From assembly GCA_965662365.1 (NCBI GenBank), contig CBFIHR010000128.1:1-8458 (forward strand): DNA of 8,458 bases, read 5' to 3'. The notes beneath the pieces were generated by a model, which was not told the DNA's origin, ran no database searches, and worked only from the letters and a program-made list of their open reading frames with translations. Position 1 is the first letter of the stretch. Each line of letters starts with the position of its first letter. The stretch comes from CAWVWD01 sp965662365 (GTDB lineage Bacteria; Bacteroidota; Bacteroidia; Chitinophagales; Saprospiraceae). Of this stretch, positions 1 through 7,216 are shown piece by piece. The translations under genes were made by a program, and so were the position numbers.

Positions 1-65
1 TACAGCGTACCGACACTGTTTGACTCATCAAAGTCCTTGCCGCTCACTAATGGGTTGTAACACAT
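1..65 (-). CDS. Possible N-terminus of a divergent gene, cut by the window edge
   Basis: Read on the minus strand, an ATG at 65-63 opens a frame that runs to the window edge without a stop: 21 codons, beginning MCYNPLVSGKDFDES. The in-frame stop upstream (89-87) means little coding sequence could precede this ATG. The residue mix looks protein-like, but I do not recognise a family and 21 codons are too few to prove coding. A rival reading exists: plus-strand frame 1 is open from base 1 and ends at a TAA at 58-60, which could be the tail of an upstream gene (...SSKSLPLTNGL). If the minus-strand reading is right, this gene is divergent from the AsmA-like gene and shares the 294-base region between them. 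Function unknown. Confidence 0.3.
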   Translation of the reverse strand, partial: MCYNPLVSGKDFDESNSVGTL

Positions 66-100
66 TGATTTTAAATAAAATATACTTTAAGAAATTTAGT

Positions 101-149
101 GCCTGTCCCGAGACCTCGGTGGTTGATGCGTATGCGAAGCCTCACGGGA
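101..149. other. GC-rich foldable block in the AT-rich leader
   Basis: About two thirds of the bases between 101 and 148 are G or C, in clear contrast to the AT-rich sequence around them. Within it, CCGA (108-111) can pair with TCGG (116-119) across a GACC loop, and TCCCG (106-110) can pair with CGGGA (145-149) to close a larger stem. A run of T follows on the plus strand (150-154) and again at 165-180. It could be a structured 5' leader of the leftward gene, a weak terminator for plus-strand transcription entering the window, or one copy of a dispersed repeat. The stems are short and interrupted, so I do not choose between these. Confidence 0.35.
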
Positions 150-271
150 TTTTTCAAAGAACCATTTTTTTAATTTTTTTTAAACAATGAGTGGTGCTAC
201 ACTTGTACTGTTTTCAACCTTTCAAATCATTGGAAACACCGTTCCTAAATAAATTAGTAATCTATTATTAA

Positions 272-291
272 GAACGATATCAATATTGTTC
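272..291. promoter_or_regulatory. Dyad-symmetric site, possible operator
   Basis: The 20 bases form two mirrored halves, GAACGATATC and AATATTGTTC. Outside the central CA, eight of the nine position pairs are complementary; the exception is a G-T pair at 276/287. The central gap of two bases is too small for an RNA hairpin loop, so protein binding as a dimer is the more natural reading. It lies 68 bases before the AsmA-like start codon. No regulator is encoded nearby and I do not recognise a known consensus. Confidence 0.35.
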
Positions 292-312
292 GGTAAAGTC
301 CAAAGAGATTAT

Positions 313-346
313 TAATTTCAAGGCTAAGATAATTTCAAGCCTAAGA
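313..346. repeat. 17-bp tandem duplication just upstream of the AsmA-like gene
   Basis: TAATTTCAAGGCTAAGA (313-329) is followed with no gap by TAATTTCAAGCCTAAGA (330-346). The copies differ at one base (G323 versus C340). That difference makes AGGCT (321-325) and AGCCT (338-342) complementary, so the pair could also form a 5-bp stem with a 12-base loop. The second copy ends 13 bases before the ATG at 360, so the repeat would sit in the transcribed leader or at the promoter/ribosome-binding boundary. It may be a recent slippage duplication or a doubled binding site. Confidence 0.8.
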
Positions 347-359
347 AAAATGCTAAAAA

Positions 360-3014
360 ATGAAAGAACGAATTATTCAAATACTGAAATGGGGCGGAAT
401 TGGTTTTATCTTCTTTTTTCTGGTGTTGTTGATTTTGGCACAAGTCTATGAGGATAAAATTGGTGAATTGGTGGTGAAGGAGCTGAATAAATCTTTAAAA
501 GCACCGATTACGGTGGAACATGTAGATTTGACTTTGGTGCGAACATTTCCTGATGCTTCTGTTATTTTGAGTCAGGTGTCTATGCCTGATGCAAAAAACG
601 GTATTTTGTTAAATGCAAAAACGCTTTCGCTCAACTTTGGTTTTTTAAGTCTTTTTCGAGACGAGATAGAGATAGAATCCGTGATTGTAGCAGATGGTGC
701 TTTGAATATTCTGAAAGGGAAAGATGGTAAAGTTAACTATGACGTCTGGATTGCATCTGAGGAAAGTTCAGGTGATGAAAGAGAGGTACAGATTGATTTG
801 CAAGATGCGACTTTATTAAATATTTATGCTATTTATGAAGATAAACAATTTCAACAATCAGGGATATTACACATCGAATCTTTAAAGCTTTCGGGTGCAT
901 TTTCGGCACAAGAGTTTGAATTAAAAAGTGCAGCCGAGATGGAAATTGAGGTGTTAAATACAAAAGATGGAGAGATTTTGTCTGGCCGGCACATTGCTTA
1001 CGAAATCGTTGCAAAAGTCGATTTGGAAAAGGGAATATATAATTTAAAAAATACCAACCTTTATGTGGAAGATAACAAATTTACGGTCAACGGAAAAGTA
1101 ATAACTAATAATGATTTTACAGATTTTGATTTGTCTTTGAAAGGGGTTGATGGCAATTTATATTCGGTGATTTCATTGTTGCCTAAAAAGCAAATTACGG
1201 CTTTGGAGGATTTTAGTAGCCGTGGTAATTTTCATGTAGAATCTACGCTGAAAGGTCGATTGAGTAAAACATCAACCCCTGAATTTGATTTGACTTTTGG
1301 ATTGAAAAAGGGTTATGTCAATAGTAAACGATTGCAAAATGAATTGAAGAATGTGTCGTTTGAAGTGCGAGTGGAAAATAGTGAAAAAAGTACGACTGGA
1401 AAGGGCTTTGTGGAAATGACGGCGTTTGAGGGCGAACTGCTGGGCGAAAAGCTGCAAGCAATGCTTTTTGTAGAGGACATTGAAAATCCATTGATTGATT
1501 TTAGGTTTCAAGGGAAAATCCCGATGGAAGCTGTTTTTGGATTTTTTGGTGATGAAGAGTTTGTGCAAAATGGTAGCGGTGCGATGGAGTTTAGAAATGT
1601 TGTTTTGGAGGGGTACTATAAGGACATGCTATCTTTGTCGGGTGTTCGAAATATTGTGGCGAATGGTTTGATTGTTTTTGAGAATATGAGTTTGAAGATC
1701 AAAGACGAACAATTGAGCTTGTCCGAAGGCGAAATTTATATCAATAATAATAACCTTCAAATCAATAATCTCAACGTCGAAGTGGCTCAAAATGATTTAC
1801 AGCTCAAGGGAAGTTTTCAAAATTTATTGCCTGTTTTGTTAAAAGATTCGACGACTACAGAAGATGTGAAATTGATTTTTGATACGGAAGTCAATTCAGA
1901 TAAAATTGATTTGGATAAATTATTGGCTTTTGTAGAAAAAGTACAAGAAACACCTGAAAAACCACAAGCTATCTCTTCCCGTAGCGAGACTTTGACCGAA
2001 AAAGGGGACGTGACGGCTTCGCTTTATTATGAGTTCCTTAAGTTATTTGATGGGGATTTTGTGGTCAATGTTGGTGATTTTAAGTACGATAATGTAGAAG
2101 CAAAAGGCAGCACGGGGAATTTGACGGTGGATAATGGTCGAGTCGTTTTACAAAATGTAAGTATTGACGATTTTAAAATAGATAAAATTACGGCTAAAGA
2201 TTTTACTGGCAGTTTGGCGTTTCAAGGAAAGATGATGCTTGCTAAAGAGGTAGCAGTGAAAACGATGGGCGGAACGATAAAAATAACCGCTAATATTTAC
2301 TTAGGTGAAGAAACGTTTTTAGATGGTTTTATTGAATGTACAAATTTAGACGGTTACACGTTATTCAATCAACTAGATAATTTTGGGCAGAATGTCTTAA
2401 CGGATAAGAATATTCGTGGTGACTTTAGTGCAAAAATTCGATTGAAAAATTATTGGGATAAGGACGGAAATGTGCTGTATGACAAGTTGTATGCGTTGAC
2501 CGATGTAACGATTACGAATGGTGAAATTGTAGATTCTGATTTATTTACCAATTTTTCAAAGTTTGTAAAAGTCGAAGATTTGAAGAATATCAAGTTTACC
2601 GAAATGCGTAATCAGTTGGAGTTTAAAGATAAAAGATTGACTATCCCAGCGATGTTTATTCAAAATAATGCTGTGAATATGACGATTGCAGGCTGGCAGG
2701 ATTATGACTTAGATTTTGATTATAAAATTAAAATCAATGCAGGGCAAACAATTGCTAATAAATTCAAGCGATTCAACCCTAAACGAAAAGCGATAAAGGC
2801 TAAACGAGATGGTTGGTTCAATATTTATGTGCGTGTCTTTGGCGATGTCGAAAACTATGATTTTGAGTATAGTAAAAAAGAAGTCGAAGCAGCTTTAGAA
2901 GCGGACATAAATCGAAAATATAAACAAATTCAAAACGATATTTTGACCGAGTTTCAGGCAAATGTACTCGAAGAACCGGAAGATTGGCAAAATAATGAAA
3001 TAGACGAAGATTGA
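360..3014 (+). CDS. AsmA family protein, inner-membrane anchored with a large periplasmic domain
   Basis: This 884-aa protein has one N-terminal membrane segment (about residues 11-30, rich in F, L, I and V) followed by a very long soluble region of alternating beta-strand-like stretches. This is the architecture of the AsmA/YhdP/TamB-like group. Residues 40-80 carry the typical AsmA opening, a short amphipathic stretch then LVRTFPDASVILSQVSM. Residues about 755-795 carry the AsmA C-terminal pattern, with KRLTIPAMFIQNNAVNM then the LDFDYKIKINAGQ strand. The extreme C-terminus is strongly acidic (NNEIDED). In better-studied members the anchored protein extends into the periplasm and helps move phospholipid toward the outer membrane or maintain envelope integrity; applying that here is inference. 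The length is normal for Bacteroidota homologues. The ATG at 360 follows an A-rich leader without a clear Shine-Dalgarno; an ATG at 349 is in another frame. No terminator is visible after the gene. Confidence 0.85.
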   Translation: MKERIIQILKWGGIGFIFFFLVLLILAQVYEDKIGELVVKELNKSLKAPITVEHVDLTLVRTFPDASVILSQVSMPDAKNGILLNAKTLSLNFGFLSLFRDEIEIESVIVADGALNILKGKDGKVNYDVWIASEESSGDEREVQIDLQDATLLNIYAIYEDKQFQQSGILHIESLKLSGAFSAQEFELKSAAEMEIEVLNTKDGEILSGRHIAYEIVAKVDLEKGIYNLKNTNLYVEDNKFTVNGKVITNNDFTDFDLSLKGVDGNLYSVISLLPKKQITALEDFSSRGNFHVESTLKGRLSKTSTPEFDLTFGLKKGYVNSKRLQNELKNVSFEVRVENSEKSTTGKGFVEMTAFEGELLGEKLQAMLFVEDIENPLIDFRFQGKIPMEAVFGFFGDEEFVQNGSGAMEFRNVVLEGYYKDMLSLSGVRNIVANGLIVFENMSLKIKDEQLSLSEGEIYINNNNLQINNLNVEVAQNDLQLKGSFQNLLPVLLKDSTTTEDVKLIFDTEVNSDKIDLDKLLAFVEKVQETPEKPQAISSRSETLTEKGDVTASLYYEFLKLFDGDFVVNVGDFKYDNVEAKGSTGNLTVDNGRVVLQNVSIDDFKIDKITAKDFTGSLAFQGKMMLAKEVAVKTMGGTIKITANIYLGEETFLDGFIECTNLDGYTLFNQLDNFGQNVLTDKNIRGDFSAKIRLKNYWDKDGNVLYDKLYALTDVTITNGEIVDSDLFTNFSKFVKVEDLKNIKFTEMRNQLEFKDKRLTIPAMFIQNNAVNMTIAGWQDYDLDFDYKIKINAGQTIANKFKRFNPKRKAIKAKRDGWFNIYVRVFGDVENYDFEYSKKEVEAALEADINRKYKQIQNDILTEFQANVLEEPEDWQNNEIDED

Positions 3015-3168
3015 TAATCGATACAAAATCCATTTAAAATGAATCTGTTCCTTTTCTATGTGTTCATTATTGGATATATTTTAATATGTTTTTTTAATAA
3101 AAAATTAGTAAAAATATTTTATTGACATTATTTTGCTATGTGTAATTGTATGTATGTCAATTAGATGT

Positions 3169-3175
3169 GAAGGTG
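3169..3175 (+). promoter_or_regulatory. Ribosome-binding-like site that decides the kinase start
   Basis: GAAGGTG ends five bases before the ATG at 3181, which is good Shine-Dalgarno spacing. The same frame could be extended upstream to an ATG at 3154 or a TTG at 3133, but those add a cysteine-rich stretch (LCVIVC...RCEG) without family resemblance and lack a comparable site. This supports 3181 as the true start. Confidence 0.5.
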
Positions 3176-3180
3176 TTAAT

Positions 3181-4377
3181 ATGGATATATACTCAAAACA
3201 ATCACGTTGGAAAATCTGGTTTTTATTTGGAGCTATTCTAATTGTTATTGCTTCCTTATTTTATACAAATAGCGTTGCCAGTCGTCTGGCAGATGCTGAA
3301 CGAGAACGGGCAGAATTGTGGGGACAAGCGATGGTTGAGATTCAGAAAGGGCTGAATGATCCAGATTGTGTTGGGGTCGATCCGAGTTGTTTGGATCTGA
3401 ATACGGATTTTATTTTTTCGATTATTGAAGGGAATAAAACGATTCCGGCAATTATTACAGATGAAAGAGGAAATATTCAATCTTCCGTTAATCTGAATGA
3501 AGAAAAAGCGGTAGAAGATACCAGTTATTTGCCGAAGCAACTGCGAGTTATGATGGCTCAAAACGAGCCGATTATTGTTGATAATGGTTTTGACAGGTTA
3601 TTTTTGTACTACAAAAATTCCACTTTATTAACATTGCTGATTTACTTTCCTTATTTTCAATTGGGGCTGATTGTTGTGTTCCTATTCATGGGATATTTGG
3701 CGATAAGTGCGGCAAGACGAGCGGAACAGAATCAAGTCTGGGTCGGTCTTGCTAAAGAAACAGCTCATCAGTTAGGTACTCCGATTACGGCGATTGTCGC
3801 TTGGATTGAAAACTTAAAATTAATCATTGAAAATGAGGTAGCGCTTGATATGTTGGACGAGTTTCGGAATGACGTTAATCGGTTAGAGTTAATCGCTGAA
3901 CGATTCTCGAAAATTGGTGCCGTTCCTGAATTAAAGCCGAATAATATTATTGAAATTATTGAAAAAAATATGGCGTATATGAAAAAACGTGCGCCTCGAA
4001 GAGTGGTATTCGAATTTCCTACGATAGCAGAGAGTGAACCGATTACAGCAAAATTAAATCCTAACTTATTTGACTGGGTTTTAGAAAACTTACTGAAAAA
4101 TGCGTTAGATGCGATGGAAGGTAGGGGCAAGATTACCGCAACCGCATTTGAGGACGACGACTATGTGTATATTGATATCGAAGACACTGGTAAAGGAATC
4201 CCGAGTAACAAATTTAATTCTGTTTTTAAACCTGGCTATTCTACCAAAAAACGTGGCTGGGGATTAGGGCTTTCTTTGACACAACGTATTATAAATATTT
4301 ATCATAATGGCAAGGTGTTTGTCAAACAGTCGGAAGTGGGAGTTGGTACAATATTTAGAATACAATTACCAAAATAA
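3181..4377 (+). CDS. Membrane sensor histidine kinase (HisKA plus HATPase_c), no adjacent response regulator
   Basis: From the ATG at 3181 the product is 398 aa. It has a first membrane segment at about 10-28, an extracytoplasmic sensor region of about 120 residues, and a second membrane segment at about 155-177. The dimerisation/phosphoacceptor helix follows, with KETAHQLGTPI and the likely phosphorylated histidine at residue 196. The ATP-binding domain has an N-box ENLLKNALDA (302-311), a G1 box DTGKGIP (335-341), an F-box-like FKPGYSTK (from 349) and a G2 box GWGLGLSL (359-366), so all nucleotide-binding motifs are intact. It should autophosphorylate in response to an unknown envelope signal. 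The residue after the histidine is Gln rather than the usual Glu or Asp. There is no HAMP domain, no receiver domain and no regulator gene beside it, so its partner is elsewhere. The N-terminus MDIYSKQSRWKIWF resembles Bacteroidota kinases, which supports this start over the upstream TTG. Confidence 0.92.
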   Translation: MDIYSKQSRWKIWFLFGAILIVIASLFYTNSVASRLADAERERAELWGQAMVEIQKGLNDPDCVGVDPSCLDLNTDFIFSIIEGNKTIPAIITDERGNIQSSVNLNEEKAVEDTSYLPKQLRVMMAQNEPIIVDNGFDRLFLYYKNSTLLTLLIYFPYFQLGLIVVFLFMGYLAISAARRAEQNQVWVGLAKETAHQLGTPITAIVAWIENLKLIIENEVALDMLDEFRNDVNRLELIAERFSKIGAVPELKPNNIIEIIEKNMAYMKKRAPRRVVFEFPTIAESEPITAKLNPNLFDWVLENLLKNALDAMEGRGKITATAFEDDDYVYIDIEDTGKGIPSNKFNSVFKPGYSTKKRGWGLGLSLTQRIINIYHNGKVFVKQSEVGVGTIFRIQLPK

Positions 4378-4381
4378 CAGC

Positions 4382-4451
4382 TGTTTATAAATTATTAAAA
4401 AATTATATGTGTATTGGATTTAGGTTTTAACTAAAAATAAATTTATAAACA
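4382..4451. repeat. AT-rich 12-bp inverted repeat with a 46-base spacer
   Basis: TGTTTATAAATT (4382-4393) is the exact reverse complement of AATTTATAAACA (4440-4451). The core TTTATAAA is itself palindromic, so each arm could bind a dimer alone. The pair starts four bases after the kinase stop and ends 68 bases before the receptor start. It is too AT-rich and too widely spaced to be a convincing terminator; paired operator sites for the receptor gene are possible. In DNA this AT-rich, coincidence cannot be excluded. Confidence 0.5.
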
Positions 4452-4519
4452 AAAGAACGGCTACGATATTGAATCAATAATTATTTTAATTATAGACAAG
4501 TACCTTAAAGAGAGAAAAT

Positions 4520-7039
4520 ATGCCTTTTTTTTACATTAATAAATATAAAAAAAAATTATGTTTCATTTTATTATTTTGCCCGTTTTTTCTTAATGCGACG
4601 ACAACACCTGATGACGATGGGCTGGTGATAACAGTCATAGATGAATCGGGTAACCCGATGGCAGCTGTTGCGGTTTATAATAAAGCTCGTGGATTTGTGA
4701 CGACAACAAATAAATTTGGGGAAGCTAATATTCATAGTCTTAGCTACGAAGATTCTCTTACTTTGACTTACTTCGGGTATTATCCTGTCAGTATTACATT
4801 TGGAGATTTATTGAAACAATTCGGACGTGTCGAAATGCAATTACAACCTGTAGAATTACGAACAGCAGTTATCAAAGGGTATTCAAGAATTGAAGAGCGT
4901 TTGTCGAATATTCCTACCAGAATTGATATTATAGATCGTAAAGAAATTGCATTAATCAATCCGCAAACAACGGCAGATGCGTTATTAAATACCGGAAATG
5001 TGTTTGTCCAAAAATCACAAATGGGTGGTGGAAGTCCTGTTATTCGTGGATTTGAGGCGAATAAAGTGTTAATTGTAGTCGATGGTGTTCGTATGAATAA
5101 TGCGATTTATCGTAATGGACATTTGCAAAATGCGATTACGGTAGATAATAATATGTTGGAAAGTATCGAAGTTATTTATGGTCCAGCGGCGGTGATTTAC
5201 GGTAGTGATGCTTTGGGCGGAGTGATGAGTTTTAGGAGTAAGCGTCCTCGCTTAGCTTTGGAAAATGGGCAGGAAGAACAGTTTGAAGGAAGTGCATTTG
5301 TGCGTTTTTCATCGGCTAATAAAGAACGTACTGGACATTTTGATTTTAACTTTGGTGGTCGCAAATGGTCCTCTTTGACGAGTTTCACAGTTGCTAATTT
5401 TGATGATTTGAGAACGGGGTCTGTTAATCGCTCGGAATATATTGATTATGGCAGACGATTTTTTTACGTTGATAGAATCAATGGGCAAGATTCGGTTGTT
5501 CGTAATGATAATCCGTTGGTGCAAGTCGGGACAGCTTATAGTCAAGTGGATTTTATGCAAAAAATCTTATTTCAACCTCGAAATGATTTGAATTTTTTGG
5601 CGAATATTCAATATTCTAATTCGAGCGATGTGCCTCGTTATGATCAGTTGAGTGAATCGACGGTTTCGGTGGTTGACGGCATTCGTCAAGAGGATTTTAG
5701 ATTTGCAGAATGGTATTATGGGCCACAAAAACGATTTTTATCCTCGTTGACTATGGAGTATAAGCCGAACGACAAAAAAGCATTCGATGTACTTTCCGTG
5801 ATTTTGGCGTATCAAAATATTGAAGAGGATAGAATTGTTCGTCGTTTTGGTCGTCTTGCTCGTTCGCATCAAGAAGAAGACGTACATGTTGGGAGTTTGA
5901 ATGTTGATTTTGTTAAAAATTTCGCTCAAGAAAAACAAGGTTCTCAAATAGTGGAAAGCCATCGATTATTATACGGTTTAGAAATGAACTATAATCGGGT
6001 CAATTCATTGGCTTACAACGAACACGTTGAAACGGGAGAAATTGATTTTGATGCGGTGACTCGCTATCCTGACGGAGGAAGTAATATGACAATGGCGGCA
6101 GCTTATGTGGGTTATCGTCAGAAGTTTAGAGGAAAATATACGATGAATGTCGGGATGCGTTACACCTTTGCCTCGTTACAATCTACCTTTACAGATACAT
6201 TGATTCAACTACCGTATAGTGAGATTTCATCTGATTTGGGAGCATTGACAGGAAGTTTATCATTGATTTGGGAAGTAGCGAAAAACACAACGGTAAATGT
6301 ATTGGCTTCGACTGCTTTTCGTTCGCCGAATGTAGATGATTTTGGTAAAATTCGTGCTAACGGTGGTTTTGTAACCGTCCCTAATCCAAACTTGAGTTCA
6401 GAATATGCCCTAAATGGCGAAATGAGTTTGACACAATACTTTAATACAAGTCCACAAAACAAACGAAGTTCAATTAGTGTCACAGGATTTTATACTTACC
6501 TTTTTGATGCGATTGTTCGGGATTTCACGACTTTAAACGGTGTCGATTCGCTATTGCATTATGGCGATTATTACACCACAACTTGGAATACCAACGCAGG
6601 TACAGCTTATATTTATGGCCTTTCGGCAAATTTAGACCTTGCATTAGGGACACATTGGAACTTAAAAAGTAGCTTCAACTACATCAAGGGTTGGAATACC
6701 TTCGATGATTCGCCTTTAGCACACATTCCGCCAGTATATGGTCAAACGTCATTGAGTTATGTTCGAGAACGTTTTCAGTTTAGATTTTTGGCTCGTTACA
6801 ATGGTTGGAAAAATGCCGAAGATTTTGACTTAGCAGGAACGGATAATTTAGATTTAGCAACCGTTGACGGTTCGCCTTCATGGTACACTTTGAATGCTTA
6901 CGTTACCTATCATTTAGATAAAAACGTATTTTTTACTTTAGCGTTTGAAAATATTATGGATGTTCATTATCGACCGTTTTCTTCAGGTGTTTCAGCGCCT
7001 GGTCGTAATGTGATTTTGTCTTTGAGAACGAAGTTTTAA
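4520..7039 (+). CDS. TonB-dependent outer-membrane receptor, haem/haemoglobin-receptor-like plug
   Basis: The 839-aa product starts with a signal peptide (about residues 1-26; KKLCFILLFCPFFLNA). A carboxypeptidase-regulatory-like beta-sandwich follows (about 34-110; ITVIDESGNPMAAVAVYNK...), an extension typical of Bacteroidota receptors. The plug domain is at about 125-245, with GGGSPVIRGFEANKVLIVVD and IYGPAAVIYGSDALGGV. The remainder is a 22-strand-type beta-barrel ending in a terminal Phe (LRTKF), as outer-membrane barrels usually do. The segment around residues 115-120 (TAVIKG) is where a TonB box would be expected. Such receptors import scarce ligands across the outer membrane using energy from TonB/ExbBD, which are not in this window. 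The plug sequence and the FRSPN (600-604) and NPNL (622-625) boxes recall haem/haemoglobin receptors, but no histidine lies between the boxes, so the ligand is uncertain. Purine-rich AAAGAGAGA precedes the ATG. Transcription probably ends at the hairpin at 7059-7112. No SusD partner is present. Confidence 0.92.
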   Translation: MPFFYINKYKKKLCFILLFCPFFLNATTTPDDDGLVITVIDESGNPMAAVAVYNKARGFVTTTNKFGEANIHSLSYEDSLTLTYFGYYPVSITFGDLLKQFGRVEMQLQPVELRTAVIKGYSRIEERLSNIPTRIDIIDRKEIALINPQTTADALLNTGNVFVQKSQMGGGSPVIRGFEANKVLIVVDGVRMNNAIYRNGHLQNAITVDNNMLESIEVIYGPAAVIYGSDALGGVMSFRSKRPRLALENGQEEQFEGSAFVRFSSANKERTGHFDFNFGGRKWSSLTSFTVANFDDLRTGSVNRSEYIDYGRRFFYVDRINGQDSVVRNDNPLVQVGTAYSQVDFMQKILFQPRNDLNFLANIQYSNSSDVPRYDQLSESTVSVVDGIRQEDFRFAEWYYGPQKRFLSSLTMEYKPNDKKAFDVLSVILAYQNIEEDRIVRRFGRLARSHQEEDVHVGSLNVDFVKNFAQEKQGSQIVESHRLLYGLEMNYNRVNSLAYNEHVETGEIDFDAVTRYPDGGSNMTMAAAYVGYRQKFRGKYTMNVGMRYTFASLQSTFTDTLIQLPYSEISSDLGALTGSLSLIWEVAKNTTVNVLASTAFRSPNVDDFGKIRANGGFVTVPNPNLSSEYALNGEMSLTQYFNTSPQNKRSSISVTGFYTYLFDAIVRDFTTLNGVDSLLHYGDYYTTTWNTNAGTAYIYGLSANLDLALGTHWNLKSSFNYIKGWNTFDDSPLAHIPPVYGQTSLSYVRERFQFRFLARYNGWKNAEDFDLAGTDNLDLATVDGSPSWYTLNAYVTYHLDKNVFFTLAFENIMDVHYRPFSSGVSAPGRNVILSLRTKF

Positions 7040-7058
7040 GAAATGTTAAAAGGAATAT

Positions 7059-7112
7059 AATAAAATAATAAGAGGGTTTTGCTTCCGAGCAAAACCCTCT
7101 TATTATTTTATT
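7059..7112. terminator. Strong intrinsic terminator, bidirectional in form
   Basis: Bases 7059-7083 and 7088-7112 are perfectly complementary over 25 bp around a TCCG loop (7084-7087). The GC-containing core is AGAGGGTTTTGCT paired with AGCAAAACCCTCT, flanked by A-rich (left) and T-rich (right) arms, which supply a U-tract for transcripts from either direction. It begins 20 bases after the receptor stop, so it is its natural terminator. It could equally end leftward transcription from the right, although no intact leftward gene is present there. UCCG fits the stable UNCG tetraloop pattern, though closed here by a U-A pair. Confidence 0.95.
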
Positions 7113-7216
7113 TTGACCAACCAGTAAATTTATTTTTATTTTTGTGCTGAATCCCCTATCTTAAAATCATCTTTTACAAAACTCGGTAATTATCACACAC
7201 AATTTCCCAATTTTGA

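Noticed and set aside
829..1568. Minus-strand open frames inside the AsmA-like gene
   Set aside because: They lie opposite a well-supported gene, have no recognisable domains, and are the expected shadows of its codon pattern. The same holds for minus frames within the kinase and receptor genes.
3122..3135. TTGACA followed by TTATTTTG as a promoter before the kinase
   Set aside because: The Bacteroidota -7 pattern TAnnTTTG is matched only with a mismatch, the spacing to any -33 element is wrong, and no sigma-70-like -10 sits at proper distance from TTGACA.
3133..3180. Upstream TTG or ATG starts for the histidine kinase
   Set aside because: The extension does not resemble the family N-terminus, whereas the ATG at 3181 has a well-spaced ribosome-binding-like site and gives the usual short lead into the first membrane segment.
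3015..3180. Small AT palindromes (for example CATTTAAAATG and AAAATATTTT) between the AsmA-like and kinase genes
   Set aside because: Short AT palindromes are expected by chance in sequence this AT-rich, and none forms a convincing terminator.
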